Below are positions 1-7,971 of a stretch of 64,000 bases of DNA, piece by piece. Below the pieces are notes generated by a model. That model was not told where the DNA came from, did no database searches, and saw only the letters and a program-made list of their open reading frames with translations. Every line of letters starts with the position of its first letter. The first letter of the stretch is position 1. The position numbers were made by a program, and so were the translations under genes. Origin of the DNA: Hymenobacter sp. ISL-91. GTDB lineage: Bacteria > Bacteroidota > Bacteroidia > Cytophagales > Hymenobacteraceae. The stretch spans positions 1-64,000 of the forward strand of contig NZ_JAGGPS010000019.1 in the NCBI RefSeq assembly GCF_018613725.1. Reading direction: 5' to 3'.

Positions 1-23
1 CCCCTTCCGGTTGAAGCGGGCTA

Positions 24-198
24 CAAAGGTAACTAATCCTTTTCGCTTTCTGCAAGACCCAAGCAAGAAAAAGTTTTTCTCTTTTTCGGCCTTCCCGCTA
101 GCCTGCGCCGCCTTTTCAGGTGGCTTGTCTAAGCAAGGTGCAAGCGCTTCCGATTGAAGCGGGGTGCAAAGGTAACTAATCCTTTTCGACTTCCGCAA
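24..198 (-). promoter_or_regulatory. Tandem strong promoters reading off the left edge (probable rRNA operon)
   Basis: Two near-identical promoters lie 143 bp apart on the minus strand. Each has a perfect Bacteroidota -7 element, TACCTTTG (at 167-174 and 24-31), with a TTG -33 element exactly 21 bp upstream (196-198 and 53-55). The spacer GAAAAGGATTAGT is shared by both. The proximal one is followed by a small hairpin, CGCTTC/GAAGCG (145-161), and the distal one by a weaker version. Tandem promoters of this kind with a structured leader are typical of rRNA operons. The transcribed gene lies outside the window, so the rRNA assignment is inference. Confidence 0.6.
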
Positions 199-432
199 CT
201 CCACAAGGCAACTTTTTTCAAGCACCGCTTCCGAAGAAGTAGTGATCCCCACCGCGTTCCGGTTGGGGATGCAAAAGTGGGAGTTTACCAATGACTTTGC
301 AAGTGCCTTCTCCAACATATTTTAAGGTTTGTGAAACCTTTGGCGTCAGCAGGCTGAATAGTAACCAGTTGAATATCTCGATTGGTTCACTGTTGTATCA
401 AGATTTCTTTTTGGACCTTTTAATAGAAAAGA

Positions 433-467
433 AAAAACCTGGATTGCTGGTAGCAATCCAGGTTTTT
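433..467 (-). terminator. Rho-independent terminator of the fur-STAS-purA operon
   Basis: A perfect 16-bp stem (433-448 with 452-467) has a 3-nt loop and is A-rich on one side and T-rich on the other. It lies 25 bp past the purA stop codon and so ends that leftward transcript. It would also stop anything coming from the other side. Confidence 0.9.
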
Positions 468-491
468 CAAGAGTTAATTTCTCTTTTTAGT

Positions 492-1763
492 TTAGTTCAT
501 GTGTAGCGTACTTACCCGATCGGGGCCGACACTAACTATGCTGATCGGCACTTCGAGATGCTTTTCTAAAAACTGAACGTAGTCTTTTAACTCTACCGGA
601 AGTACGTTTGGATCAGTGAGAGCCTGTAGGTTAGTACGCCAGCCGGGCATACTTATATATATGGGGGTCAGTTTTTCTAAATCGCCATGATCGGGAAGAT
701 GGTCGGTTTGCTTACTGTTGGGCATCTGGTAGTGCGTGCAAATACGAATTTCGTCGAATTCGTCCAGCACATCGGCCTTCATAAGGTGGATTTCCGTGAC
801 GCCGTTGAGCATGATGCTGTAGCGCAGGGCGGGCAAATCGATCCAGCCACAGCGGCGGGGGCGGCCGGTAGTCGCGCCAAATTCGCGGCCAGCGGCCCGG
901 ATCTGCTCCCCTACTTCGTCGTGCAACTCGGTGGGGAACGGACCGGCGCCTACGCGGGTGCAGTAGGCTTTGCTGATACCGTACACTTTATTGATGTGGC
1001 GCGGGGCAATGCCGAGGCCAGTGCAGGCGCCCGCTACTATAGTGCTGGAGGACGTAACGTAGGGATAGGTACCGAAATCAATATCGAGCATGGAACCCTG
1101 GGCACCTTCGGCTAGGATATTCTTACCCTCGCGCAGCAAATCGTTCAGTAAGTACTCGGTATCGGTGAGTTGAAGGGTACGCAGAAAGGCCACGGCAGAA
1201 AAGAAATCGGCCTCGAACTGTTCAATGTCGAGGCCGCGGCCGTGGAATTCAGCAATGGTGGCGTGCCGGGCAACAGCTTCACGGTAGCGCTGCTCAAAAT
1301 CGGGTAGCAGAATATCGCCGACGCGCAGACCGGTACGGCCGATTTTATCTTGGTATGTGGGGCCGATGCCCTTGAGCGTAGAGCCAATCTTGTCGCCTCC
1401 GCGAGACTCCTCGTTGATACGGTCGAGGGCGCGGTGCGAGGGTAGAATAAGCTGGGCCTTGCGGGAGATGTAGAGGTTACGGCTGTAGTCGACGCCCCGA
1501 TCAGTGAGCTTTTGTAACTCCTGACGGAAGACAACCGGGTCGAGCACCACCCCGTTGCCAACGACATTGAGGATGTGCGGATGGAAAATGCCCGACGGTA
1601 CTTGGTGCAAGACGTGCTTGATACCGTCGAAGGTGAGGGTGTGGCCGGCATTGGGGCCGCCCTGAAAACGGGCTACTACATCGTACGTGGGGGCGAGAAC
1701 ATCGACAATCTTGCCTTTGCCTTCATCGCCCCATTGCAATCCTACCAGTACGTCAACGGGCAT
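492..1763 (-). CDS. purA: Adenylosuccinate synthetase
   Basis: This enzyme joins IMP and aspartate using GTP to give adenylosuccinate, the first committed step from IMP to AMP, in the cytosol. The 423-aa protein has the usual family length. It opens with the P-loop-like motif GDEGKGK (residues 12-18), followed by PNAGHT near residue 40, which binds IMP and metal. The conserved TTGRPRRCGW stretch lies near residue 300. The start codon overlaps the stop of the upstream STAS gene by one base (TAATG), so translation is probably coupled. A strong terminator follows the stop. Purine synthesis being co-transcribed with a Fur-family regulator is notable, but no PurR-type site is visible. Confidence 0.97.
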   Translation of the reverse strand: MPVDVLVGLQWGDEGKGKIVDVLAPTYDVVARFQGGPNAGHTLTFDGIKHVLHQVPSGIFHPHILNVVGNGVVLDPVVFRQELQKLTDRGVDYSRNLYISRKAQLILPSHRALDRINEESRGGDKIGSTLKGIGPTYQDKIGRTGLRVGDILLPDFEQRYREAVARHATIAEFHGRGLDIEQFEADFFSAVAFLRTLQLTDTEYLLNDLLREGKNILAEGAQGSMLDIDFGTYPYVTSSSTIVAGACTGLGIAPRHINKVYGISKAYCTRVGAGPFPTELHDEVGEQIRAAGREFGATTGRPRRCGWIDLPALRYSIMLNGVTEIHLMKADVLDEFDEIRICTHYQMPNSKQTDHLPDHGDLEKLTPIYISMPGWRTNLQALTDPNVLPVELKDYVQFLEKHLEVPISIVSVGPDRVSTLHMN

Positions 1764-2110
1764 TAGTTCGCGGTTTTCAAAAGTTGAGTGGCCGCTGCTT
1801 CATCATCAGCCACAGAAAAAATTGCGTTCAGCTTGGTTAGCGCCAACATTTTGCGCGGATGGTCGGCAGGGTTGATAAGCACCAGCTCACCGCCACGGCT
1901 GCGGAACTTAGTGAGCAACGACACGAGTACGCCGATACCGGTGCTGTTGATGTAACGGATGCCCGACAGATCGACGGCACAATGAAGCAGCTCTTCGCCC
2001 AGGTGCTGATCGACGCTCTGGAGTAGTTGCTGGGTGTCGGGACTACCGATGAGGTCGCCGGAGAGGCGCACGAATAAAATACCGTCCTGGACGGAGGAAT
2101 CAGTTTTCAT
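1763..2110 (-). CDS. STAS-domain protein (anti-sigma-factor antagonist type)
   Basis: A single STAS domain fills this 115-aa protein. STAS proteins of the SpoIIAA/RsbV type bind anti-sigma kinases and are switched by serine phosphorylation. The segment DLSGIRYINSTGIGVLV (about residues 46-62) contains the candidate phospho-serine in NSTGIG. The start chosen is the ATG at 2110, which overlaps the fur stop as ATGA; a 14-residue upstream extension would lie inside fur. It overlaps purA by one base at its 3' end. No RsbW-like kinase or partner sigma factor is in the window, so its partner is unknown. Confidence 0.88.
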   Translation of the reverse strand: MKTDSSVQDGILFVRLSGDLIGSPDTQQLLQSVDQHLGEELLHCAVDLSGIRYINSTGIGVLVSLLTKFRSRGGELVLINPADHPRKMLALTKLNAIFSVADDEAAATQLLKTAN

Positions 2111-2595
2111 GAGATTTGGAGGGCGGTGGCCTGGGCACGGCAGTCGCCGCACACGCCATACAGGTTTAAAGAGTGGTGCAAGATATGGAAGTTGAGTAAC
2201 TCCCCTACCATCGTCTGGATGCCGTGGATGCGTGGGTCGCAGAACTCAACTACTTTGTGGCACTCAGTGCAGATGACGTGGTCGTGCTGGCGGTAGCCGT
2301 AGCTTTTCTCGTATTGGGCCAGGTTACGGCCGAACTGATGACGACTTACGAGGCCGTGCTCCACCAGCAAATCGAGCGTGTTGTACACGGTAGCCCGGCT
2401 CACGCGCAGCCCCTGCTCCTTCATGCCGGCGTATAGTTGCTCGACATCGAAGTGGCCGGTGCGGGAGTATATTTCCTCCAGGATGGCATAGCGCTCCGAC
2501 GTTTTGCGCAGGCCTTTGTTTTCGAGGTAAGCGGTAAAAATCTTCTTCACCTCCTCATACTTTTCTTTATCGAGATGCTTCTCGGAAATTGCCAT
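2107..2595 (-). CDS. Fur-family metal- or peroxide-responsive repressor
   Basis: This 162-aa DNA-binding regulator has a winged helix (about residues 20-90, recognition segment RVSRATVYNTLDLLVEHGLV) and a C-terminal dimerisation and metal domain. The metal-binding residues are visible: H104, H106, C109 and C112 in HDHVICTECH, and C149 and C152 in CGDC, the structural zinc pairs of Fur and PerR. Sequence alone does not decide between iron Fur and peroxide PerR. It is first in an operon with the STAS gene and purA. A perfect 7-1-7 palindrome at 2688-2702, the geometry of Fur-family boxes, lies about 95 bp upstream and suggests autoregulation. A second, Zur-like paralogue lies at 50272. Confidence 0.93.
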   Translation of the reverse strand: MAISEKHLDKEKYEEVKKIFTAYLENKGLRKTSERYAILEEIYSRTGHFDVEQLYAGMKEQGLRVSRATVYNTLDLLVEHGLVSRHQFGRNLAQYEKSYGYRQHDHVICTECHKVVEFCDPRIHGIQTMVGELLNFHILHHSLNLYGVCGDCRAQATALQIS

Positions 2596-2609
2596 GTTTC
2601 GTGCTCTTA

Positions 2610-2659
2610 TATTATAAGGAGTGAAAACAGTAAGTATTATAAGGAGTGAAAACAGTAAG
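2610..2659. repeat. Perfect tandem duplication, 2 x 25 bp, in the fur leader
   Basis: The 25-bp unit at 2610-2634 is repeated exactly and without a gap at 2635-2659, starting 15 bp upstream of the fur start codon. The unit is AT-rich. The identity of the copies suggests a recent duplication or a functional repeat. No TAnnTTTG element is evident inside it. Confidence 0.9.
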
Positions 2660-2687
2660 AAAACTTCTGCTGATCAGTAGTTGGAAC

Positions 2688-2702
2688 TGGTAACAGTTAC
2701 CA
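2688..2702. promoter_or_regulatory. Candidate Fur-family operator upstream of fur
   Basis: TGGTAACAGTTACCA is a perfect palindrome of two 7-bp arms around one base. This is the same 7-1-7 geometry as Fur, PerR and Zur boxes. It lies between the end of the ppGpp synthetase gene and fur, 93-107 bp upstream of the fur start. Binding is inference. Confidence 0.5.
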
Positions 2703-2816
2703 AAACCGGTCCGTTGTTATACCGTTATATACTCTCGGTTTTGCGGAATACCTTTTAGAGCTTTTAACCAATTACTCATCCTCTGAACAGGGTTCATCCC
2801 GCTATTCTGACGTCAT

Positions 2817-5021
2817 TTAAGAATCGAACCGCTCTACAGTCATTACCCCATTCACTTTGTTTAGGCGCTGTATCAGACGGTTGAGATGAGCAGTGTCGTT
2901 GACGAAAACCATGATCTGGCCTTCGAAGACGCCGTCGTTAGAATCCATGGTGATGGAGCGCATATTGACTTTGAGACTGGTACTGATGATCCGGGTGACG
3001 TCGTTGACGAGACCTACGCGGTCGGCGCCTTTGATGCGGATGCCCGCCAAAAAAGCCAGTTCCAGCTGCTCCGTCCACTTGGCGCGCACAATACGGTTAC
3101 CGTAGTTCGACATCATCTGCACGGCCTTAGGGCAGGAAGTGCGGTGAATGTCGATGCCCTCATCGGTTTCGAAGCCGAATACATCATCGCCGGGGATGGG
3201 GTTGCAGCAGGATGCGATGGTGTAGTCGAACTTGTCGGTACGCTCTCCGATAACAAGCATATTGGCATTCACTCCGCGCACTTTCTGCACTTCGTGGTCG
3301 AAGGAACGCGGCTCCAAGCGCGAAGGCAACCGTGGCAGCTCGCCATCTTTGAACACGGCCTGCACGATTTCGCGCCCATCGAGCTGACCAATGGCAATGC
3401 GATAAAAGAATTCGGATAGGTTGCTGACGTTGAAAAAGGCCAACAGCTTGTTCAGGTTTTCCGGATTTACGTCGACGCCAATCAGTTCCAGGCGTTTTTC
3501 CACCAGAAAGCGGCCGTCTTCAGCTTTGGCTTTGCGGTCGTCGCGGAGCCAGTCTTTGATGCGGGTACGGGCCTTGGAGGTGGTTACGTACTGCAGCCAT
3601 TCATCGGTAGGGCGCTGCTTCTGGGAGGTCAGGATTTCCACCTGGTCGCCGTTGTGGAGCTGATAGCTTAGGGGCTGCAGCTTTTGGTTAACTTTAGCCC
3701 CCAGGCACTGCAGGCCAATCTGGGAGTGAATCTCGAAGGCGAAATCGAGGGCGGTGGCCTTATCGGGCAGGATGATGAGCTTGCCTTTGGGTGTAAAGGC
3801 ATACACCTCCTTCACGAACAGGTTCTGGCGGAACTCGTCCATGAATTCGAGGGCGCTGGAATTGTTGGTTTCCAGCATCTCGCGCACCTTATTTATCCAG
3901 CTTTCCAGCGTCGATTCGGGCTGCGGCACGCCGGTATCCTTGTATTTCCAATGAGCGGCATAGCCTTTCTCGGCAATGTCGTCCATGCGGCGGCTGCGCA
4001 CCTGCACCTCCACCCATTGCCCGGTGCGCGACATAACGGTGGTATGCAGGCTCTCGTAGCCGTTGGCTTTAGGCGTGCTCACCCAGTCGCGCAGGCGGTC
4101 GGGGTTGGGTTGGTAGAAATCGGTAACGATGCTGTAGACCTGCCAGCAGGCCGCCTTTTCCTGCTCCGGTGGCACATCTAAAATGATACGAACGGCAAAC
4201 AGATCATACACTTCGTCGAAAGTGATATTCTGTTTGCGCATCTTCTTGAGGATAGAATAGATGCTTTTGGGCCGGCCTTTTATTTCGTACTTGAACCCCT
4301 GAGCTTTCAGCTCATCGTCGATGGGCTGCACAAATTCTTTGATGAAGCGGTTGCGCGACGTGCGGCTCTGGCGCACCTGGGTTACCAGCTCCTCATACAC
4401 TTCAGTGTCGGTGTATTTGAGGTGCAGGTCCTCCAGTTCAGTTTTAATAGTGTACAGGCCAAGCCGGTGCGCCAGCGGGGCGTAGAGGTAAATGGTTTCC
4501 GACGATATTTTGAGTTGCTTGTGCCGAGGCATCGACTCCAGCGTCCGCATATTATGCAGGCGGTCGGCGAGCTTGATAAGGATAACGCGCACGTCGTCGG
4601 AGAGCGTGAGCAGCATTTTCCGGAAGTTCTCAGCCTGCTCGGAGGTGCCGTATTCAAATACGCCCGAAATTTTGGTGAGTCCATCGACAATGCGCGCCAC
4701 CTTGGGGCCAAACTCGCGCTCTACATCGGCTACTTCCCAGGGCGTATCCTCTACCACATCGTGCAGCAGCGCCGCTACAATGCTGGTAGTGCCCAAACCG
4801 ATTTCCTCCACTACAATCTGAGCTACGGCCAGCGGGTGCAGAATGTAGGGCTCACCTGACTTGCGGCGCATCTCCTTGTGGGCTTCCAGCGAAGTATTGA
4901 AAGCCTTTTTAATAAGCTTAGCATCGCCGGGTTTAAGCGAAGGTTTGGCAGTACGGAGCAGGCGGCGGTAGTGGCGCAGGATTTCCTGACGTTCTACTTC
5001 AGGGTCGATGGCGATGGACAT
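2817..5021 (-). CDS. Bifunctional (p)ppGpp synthetase/hydrolase
   Basis: This 734-aa Rel/SpoT-family enzyme makes and degrades the stringent-response alarmone. In order it has an HD hydrolase domain (about 45-200, with the intact HDVVEDT motif), a RelA/SpoT synthetase domain (about 240-360, with STPKANGYESLHTTV), a TGS domain (about 400-465), a helical region with a conserved Cys pair near ASCCNPIPGD, and a C-terminal ACT domain. The intact HD motif argues for a bifunctional enzyme. The start chosen is the ATG at 5021 (MSIAIDPEVE); the open frame runs 26 codons further upstream, but that part is low in family-like residues. Confidence 0.95.
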   Translation of the reverse strand: MSIAIDPEVERQEILRHYRRLLRTAKPSLKPGDAKLIKKAFNTSLEAHKEMRRKSGEPYILHPLAVAQIVVEEIGLGTTSIVAALLHDVVEDTPWEVADVEREFGPKVARIVDGLTKISGVFEYGTSEQAENFRKMLLTLSDDVRVILIKLADRLHNMRTLESMPRHKQLKISSETIYLYAPLAHRLGLYTIKTELEDLHLKYTDTEVYEELVTQVRQSRTSRNRFIKEFVQPIDDELKAQGFKYEIKGRPKSIYSILKKMRKQNITFDEVYDLFAVRIILDVPPEQEKAACWQVYSIVTDFYQPNPDRLRDWVSTPKANGYESLHTTVMSRTGQWVEVQVRSRRMDDIAEKGYAAHWKYKDTGVPQPESTLESWINKVREMLETNNSSALEFMDEFRQNLFVKEVYAFTPKGKLIILPDKATALDFAFEIHSQIGLQCLGAKVNQKLQPLSYQLHNGDQVEILTSQKQRPTDEWLQYVTTSKARTRIKDWLRDDRKAKAEDGRFLVEKRLELIGVDVNPENLNKLLAFFNVSNLSEFFYRIAIGQLDGREIVQAVFKDGELPRLPSRLEPRSFDHEVQKVRGVNANMLVIGERTDKFDYTIASCCNPIPGDDVFGFETDEGIDIHRTSCPKAVQMMSNYGNRIVRAKWTEQLELAFLAGIRIKGADRVGLVNDVTRIISTSLKVNMRSITMDSNDGVFEGQIMVFVNDTAHLNRLIQRLNKVNGVMTVERFDS

Positions 5022-5176
5022 GGCGGGCGGGCGGCACGGAGCGGTACCGAAAAAACGAGTAGCGAAGATACGAGGCCCTCGGCCGGAAAGTAACAACAAC
5101 GGGGCTGAGTTGGTGCGGCGGGGCCGCTACAAGCCCCACCGAAGAAACATAATAAGGCAGGTAGTTGGGAAAGACG

Positions 5177-5207
5177 TTGGTTTTGTAAAGGCGCTTGCGT
5201 AGTTTTG
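5177..5207 (+). promoter_or_regulatory. Promoter of tRNA-Leu
   Basis: A TTG at 5177-5179 and a perfect -7 element TAGTTTTG at 5200-5207 are separated by 20 bp. The mature tRNA begins 28 bp downstream. Confidence 0.65.
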
Positions 5208-5234
5208 CGCCCCCGAGGCAGTTGGCCTCGTACT

Positions 5235-5316
<82 letters not shown>

Positions 5317-5350
5317 CAAAGTGGGTTTTAGCTTAGCTGAAACCATATTT

Positions 5351-5385
5351 AAACCCTCAACCCACCCGTTGGGGGTTTCTTTTTT
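5351..5385 (+). terminator. Terminator between tRNA-Leu and tig
   Basis: An 11-bp stem (5351-5361 with 5368-5378, one G-U pair) is followed by a T-run at 5380-5385. It would end the tRNA-Leu transcript. Confidence 0.8.
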
Positions 5386-5443
5386 AGGGGTCGGTCCCAA
5401 ACCGGCCCTTTTACCCCAACGTAGCACCTTTAACCGACCAGCA

Positions 5444-6772
5444 GTGGATATCACCCTCGACAAGCAAGACGACCAGCTTCATGCCATCCTGACAGTAAAC
5501 CTTACGGAGGCCGATTACGCCACCGCCGTAGAGAGCAAGCTGAAAGAATACAGCAAGAAAGCCCAGATTAAGGGCTTCCGCCCCGGCAAAGTGCCGGTTA
5601 CGCTGGTGCGCAAGATGTACGGCAAAGGCATTTTGGTTGACGAAATCAACGAGCTGCTGGGTAAGTCGGTTGATGGCTATATTAAGGAGAACAACCTGCG
5701 CATTCTGGGCGAGCCCCTGCCAGTGGCTTCTGACATTGACTTTGACAACCAGAAGGACTACTCGTTCCAGTTCGAGCTGGGCCTGCTGCCCGACTTCGAG
5801 CTGCCCGCTGACCAGGCCATTACCGTTGACCGCCACAAAGTGACGCTCGACGAGAATACCAAGAACGAAACCTACGAGCAGTTGGAGCGTCAGTTCGGCG
5901 AAACTACCGAGCCCGAAGCTGCTGAAGCCGGCGACTACCTGGTAGGCCGCCTGCGCAAAGACGGCGAGGAAGGCGAAGGCCGCCTGCTGATGCTGCCAAC
6001 CAATAAAATGAAGGCCGAAGCCGATAAATTCGTGGGTGCCAAGCCTGAGGATGTTATCAGCTTTGACCTGAAAAACGCGTTCGACGGCGACGCTAAAACC
6101 ATTGCCAACTTCACCGGCATGAGCCGCGAGGAGGCCGAGGCCGTGGAGGGCACCTATACCCTGACCGTGGAGAAAGTGCAGCGTACGGCGCCCGCCGAGT
6201 TCAACCAGGAGCTATTCGACAAGGTGTTCGGCAAGGACATCGTGACGTCGAAGGAGGATTTCGACGCCAAGGTGACCGAAACGGTAATGGAGAACTACGA
6301 CCGGGAGTCGGATAACCTGATGAACCGTCAGATTATCGACAAGATGCTGGAGAACGTGAGCATCGAGCTGCCTAAGGAGTTTTTTAAGAAGTGGCTGGTG
6401 CGCGCCAACGAAGGCAAGCTGACCGCCGAGCAGATTGAGGAGCACTACGACTACTACGCCAAGGAGCTGAAGTGGTCGATGATCCGCAACAAGGTAGTAG
6501 AGGCCAACGAGTTGAAGGTGGAAAACGAGGAAATCGTAGACCGCACGATGCAGAAAATCCTGGGCCAGTTCAACATGGAGATGACGCCTGAGCTCGAAGA
6601 GTCGGTGCGTGGCTTCGCTGATAACTTCCTGCGCCAGGAGAATGGCAAGAACTACGTACAGGAGTACGAGGCCATTCTGGCAGAGAAAGTGCTGGAAAAC
6701 CTGCGCGGCAAAGTTGTTGTTAACGACAACGAGATTACGGCCGAGGACTTCCGCAATCAGAACGCCGGCTAA
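5444..6772 (+). CDS. tig: Trigger factor, ribosome-associated chaperone
   Basis: Trigger factor binds at the ribosome exit tunnel and shields nascent chains. The start taken is the GTG at 5444, giving 442 aa beginning DITLDKQDD, which matches the usual N terminus of Bacteroidota homologues. Upstream in-frame sequence runs through the tRNA and its terminator and cannot be coding. The ribosome-binding signature GFRPGKVP lies near residue 45. A divergent FKBP-like central domain and a charged helical C-terminal domain follow. The gene stands first in the common tig-clpP-clpX order, with a terminator after it. Confidence 0.95.
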   Translation: MDITLDKQDDQLHAILTVNLTEADYATAVESKLKEYSKKAQIKGFRPGKVPVTLVRKMYGKGILVDEINELLGKSVDGYIKENNLRILGEPLPVASDIDFDNQKDYSFQFELGLLPDFELPADQAITVDRHKVTLDENTKNETYEQLERQFGETTEPEAAEAGDYLVGRLRKDGEEGEGRLLMLPTNKMKAEADKFVGAKPEDVISFDLKNAFDGDAKTIANFTGMSREEAEAVEGTYTLTVEKVQRTAPAEFNQELFDKVFGKDIVTSKEDFDAKVTETVMENYDRESDNLMNRQIIDKMLENVSIELPKEFFKKWLVRANEGKLTAEQIEEHYDYYAKELKWSMIRNKVVEANELKVENEEIVDRTMQKILGQFNMEMTPELEESVRGFADNFLRQENGKNYVQEYEAILAEKVLENLRGKVVVNDNEITAEDFRNQNAG

Positions 6773-6803
6773 CCTTAGCCGCTGTTCCGGTTTTCAAAAC
6801 CAC

Positions 6804-6837
6804 AAAAAAGCCCTTACTTGTCGTAGGGGCTTTTTTT
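6804..6837 (+). terminator. Terminator after tig
   Basis: A GC-rich hairpin flanked by an A-run on the left and a T-run on the right (AAAAAAGCCC with GGGGCTTTTTT) begins about 30 bp after the tig stop. Confidence 0.85.
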
Positions 6838-6841
6838 GTTT

Positions 6842-6937
6842 AGATGTGAGATTGGAGAGGTGAGAAGTGAGACTTTTAGTTTCGCTTCTTTTATCAACCA
6901 CTCTTTTCTCACTTCTCACTTCTAATATCTCACTTCT
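6842..6937. repeat. Imperfect 31-bp inverted repeat (GTGAGAAGTGAGA type) in the clpP leader
   Basis: The arms at 6842-6872 and 6907-6937 match at most of 31 positions and enclose a 34-bp T-rich centre. The right arm ends 11 bp before the clpP start. It is related in style to the GAGAACTGAG repeats around 41870-42102. The clpP promoter must lie inside it or upstream of it. Confidence 0.75.
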
Positions 6938-6947
6938 ATTACCTCCC

Positions 6948-7658
6948 ATGCTGAATAAACAAGAGTTCCGCAAGTTTGCCGTAAAGGGCCAGGGTCTGAA
7001 TGGCCTGGGCGTTGACCAGTATCTGAACCACGTAGAAGGCCAGGTGCGCAACGGCATGATGTTGCCGTCTAATATGACCCGCTCGGTAATTGAGGAGCGT
7101 CCGACCCGCTTCGCCGAAATCGACGTATTCTCCCGCCTCATCATGGACCGGATTGTGTTCCTGGGCACGGCGGTGGACGATTACGTGGCCAACATCCTGA
7201 CGGCGCAGATGCTGTTTCTGGAGTCGGTGGATGCCAAGAAGGACATTCTGCTCTACATCAACTCGCCCGGTGGCTCGGTATACGCCGGCCTGGGCATTTA
7301 TGACACCATGCAGTACGTGAACCCCGACGTGGCCACCATCTGCACCGGCTTGGCAGCCTCGATGGGCGCTGTATTGCTGGCTGGTGGCGCTAAAGGCAAG
7401 CGTTCGGCCCTCCCCCACGCCCGTGTGATGATTCACCAGCCTTCGGGTGGCGCGCAAGGCCAGTCGTCGGACATTGAAATTACGGCTCGCGAGATCCTCA
7501 AGCTCAAGAAAGAGCTGTACGACATCCTGGCTGACCACACCGGCAAAACCTACCAGGAAATCCACGACAACTCGGACCGTGACTACTGGATGCGCGCCGA
7601 TGAGGCCAAAGAGTACGGCCTGATTGACGAGGTGCTCGAAAAGAAGAAGGCCGAGTAA
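6948..7658 (+). CDS. clpP: ATP-dependent Clp protease proteolytic subunit
   Basis: ClpP is the serine peptidase barrel that degrades proteins unfolded by ClpX or ClpA/C. The 236-aa protein has the catalytic serine in [14 protein letters not shown] and the catalytic histidine in [12 protein letters not shown], with the third residue in the expected downstream Asp region. The start ATG at 6948 ([10 protein letters not shown]) was preferred because the 27 upstream codons fall inside an inverted repeat. The N terminus is about 35 residues longer than in E. coli, as often seen in Bacteroidota. clpX follows at 7972 after its own terminator, a repeat element and a promoter. Confidence 0.96.
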   Translation: MLNKQEFRKFAVKGQGLNGLGVDQYLNHVEGQVRNGMMLPSNMTRSVIEERPTRFAEIDVFSRLIMDRIVFLGTAVDDYVANILTAQMLFLESVDAKKDILLYINSPGGSVYAGLGIYDTMQYVNPDVATICTGLAASMGAVLLAGGAKGKRSALPHARVMIHQPSGGAQGQSSDIEITAREILKLKKELYDILADHTGKTYQEIHDNSDRDYWMRADEAKEYGLIDEVLEKKKAE

Positions 7659-7678
7659 TTGAACGGCTAACTCAAAAC

Positions 7679-7818
7679 GGTATCATGCTGAGCAAGGCGG
7701 AGCATAGTTGGAGCAGTTCTACCGCTTCGTTGCATCTAATGGAGTAGCATTGTCGTAGAGATGCTTCGACTACGCTCCGCTTCGCTCAGCATGACACGTT
7801 GTTTAGCAACCTGATACC
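7679..7818. repeat. Inverted-repeat element, CATGCTGAGC family, after clpP
   Basis: The outer arms GGTATCA/TGATACC (7679-7685 and 7812-7818) enclose a degenerate long hairpin whose ends read TCATGCTGAGC and GCTCAGCATGA (7683-7795). The core contains the GATGCTTCG motif shared with the elements at 25637, 49993 and 55255. It is the most decayed copy of that family in the window. Confidence 0.8.
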
Positions 7819-7846
7819 AAAAAAGCCCGCTGGTGCGGGCTTTTTT
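7819..7846 (+). terminator. Terminator after clpP and its repeat
   Basis: A 12-bp stem (7819-7830 with 7835-7846) closes on TGGT, with A- and T-runs on the flanks. It works in either direction. Confidence 0.9.
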
Positions 7847-7907
7847 GTTTTCCTGACTTCCACCCATAGCGGCACGTTTTGCCTCTCTGTTGGCGTTGGG
7901 GTTTTCG

Positions 7908-7940
7908 TACCTTTGGGGCCGGCTGGGTAAACCAGCCGGC
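7908..7940 (+). promoter_or_regulatory. clpX promoter with a 5'-end hairpin
   Basis: A perfect -7 element TACCTTTG (7908-7915) is followed after 2 bp by a 9-bp GC-rich stem (GCCGGCTGG 7918-7926 with CCAGCCGGC 7932-7940). The predicted start site falls within the stem, so the mRNA would begin with or within this hairpin. I see no good -33 element. Confidence 0.6.
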
Positions 7941-7971
7941 TTCTCCTCTATTTCAGCGAGTTCCTTTAGCA

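Noticed and set aside
291..506. 71-aa plus-strand open frame before purA
   Set aside because: It runs through the purA terminator and into the purA end and has no family-like features.
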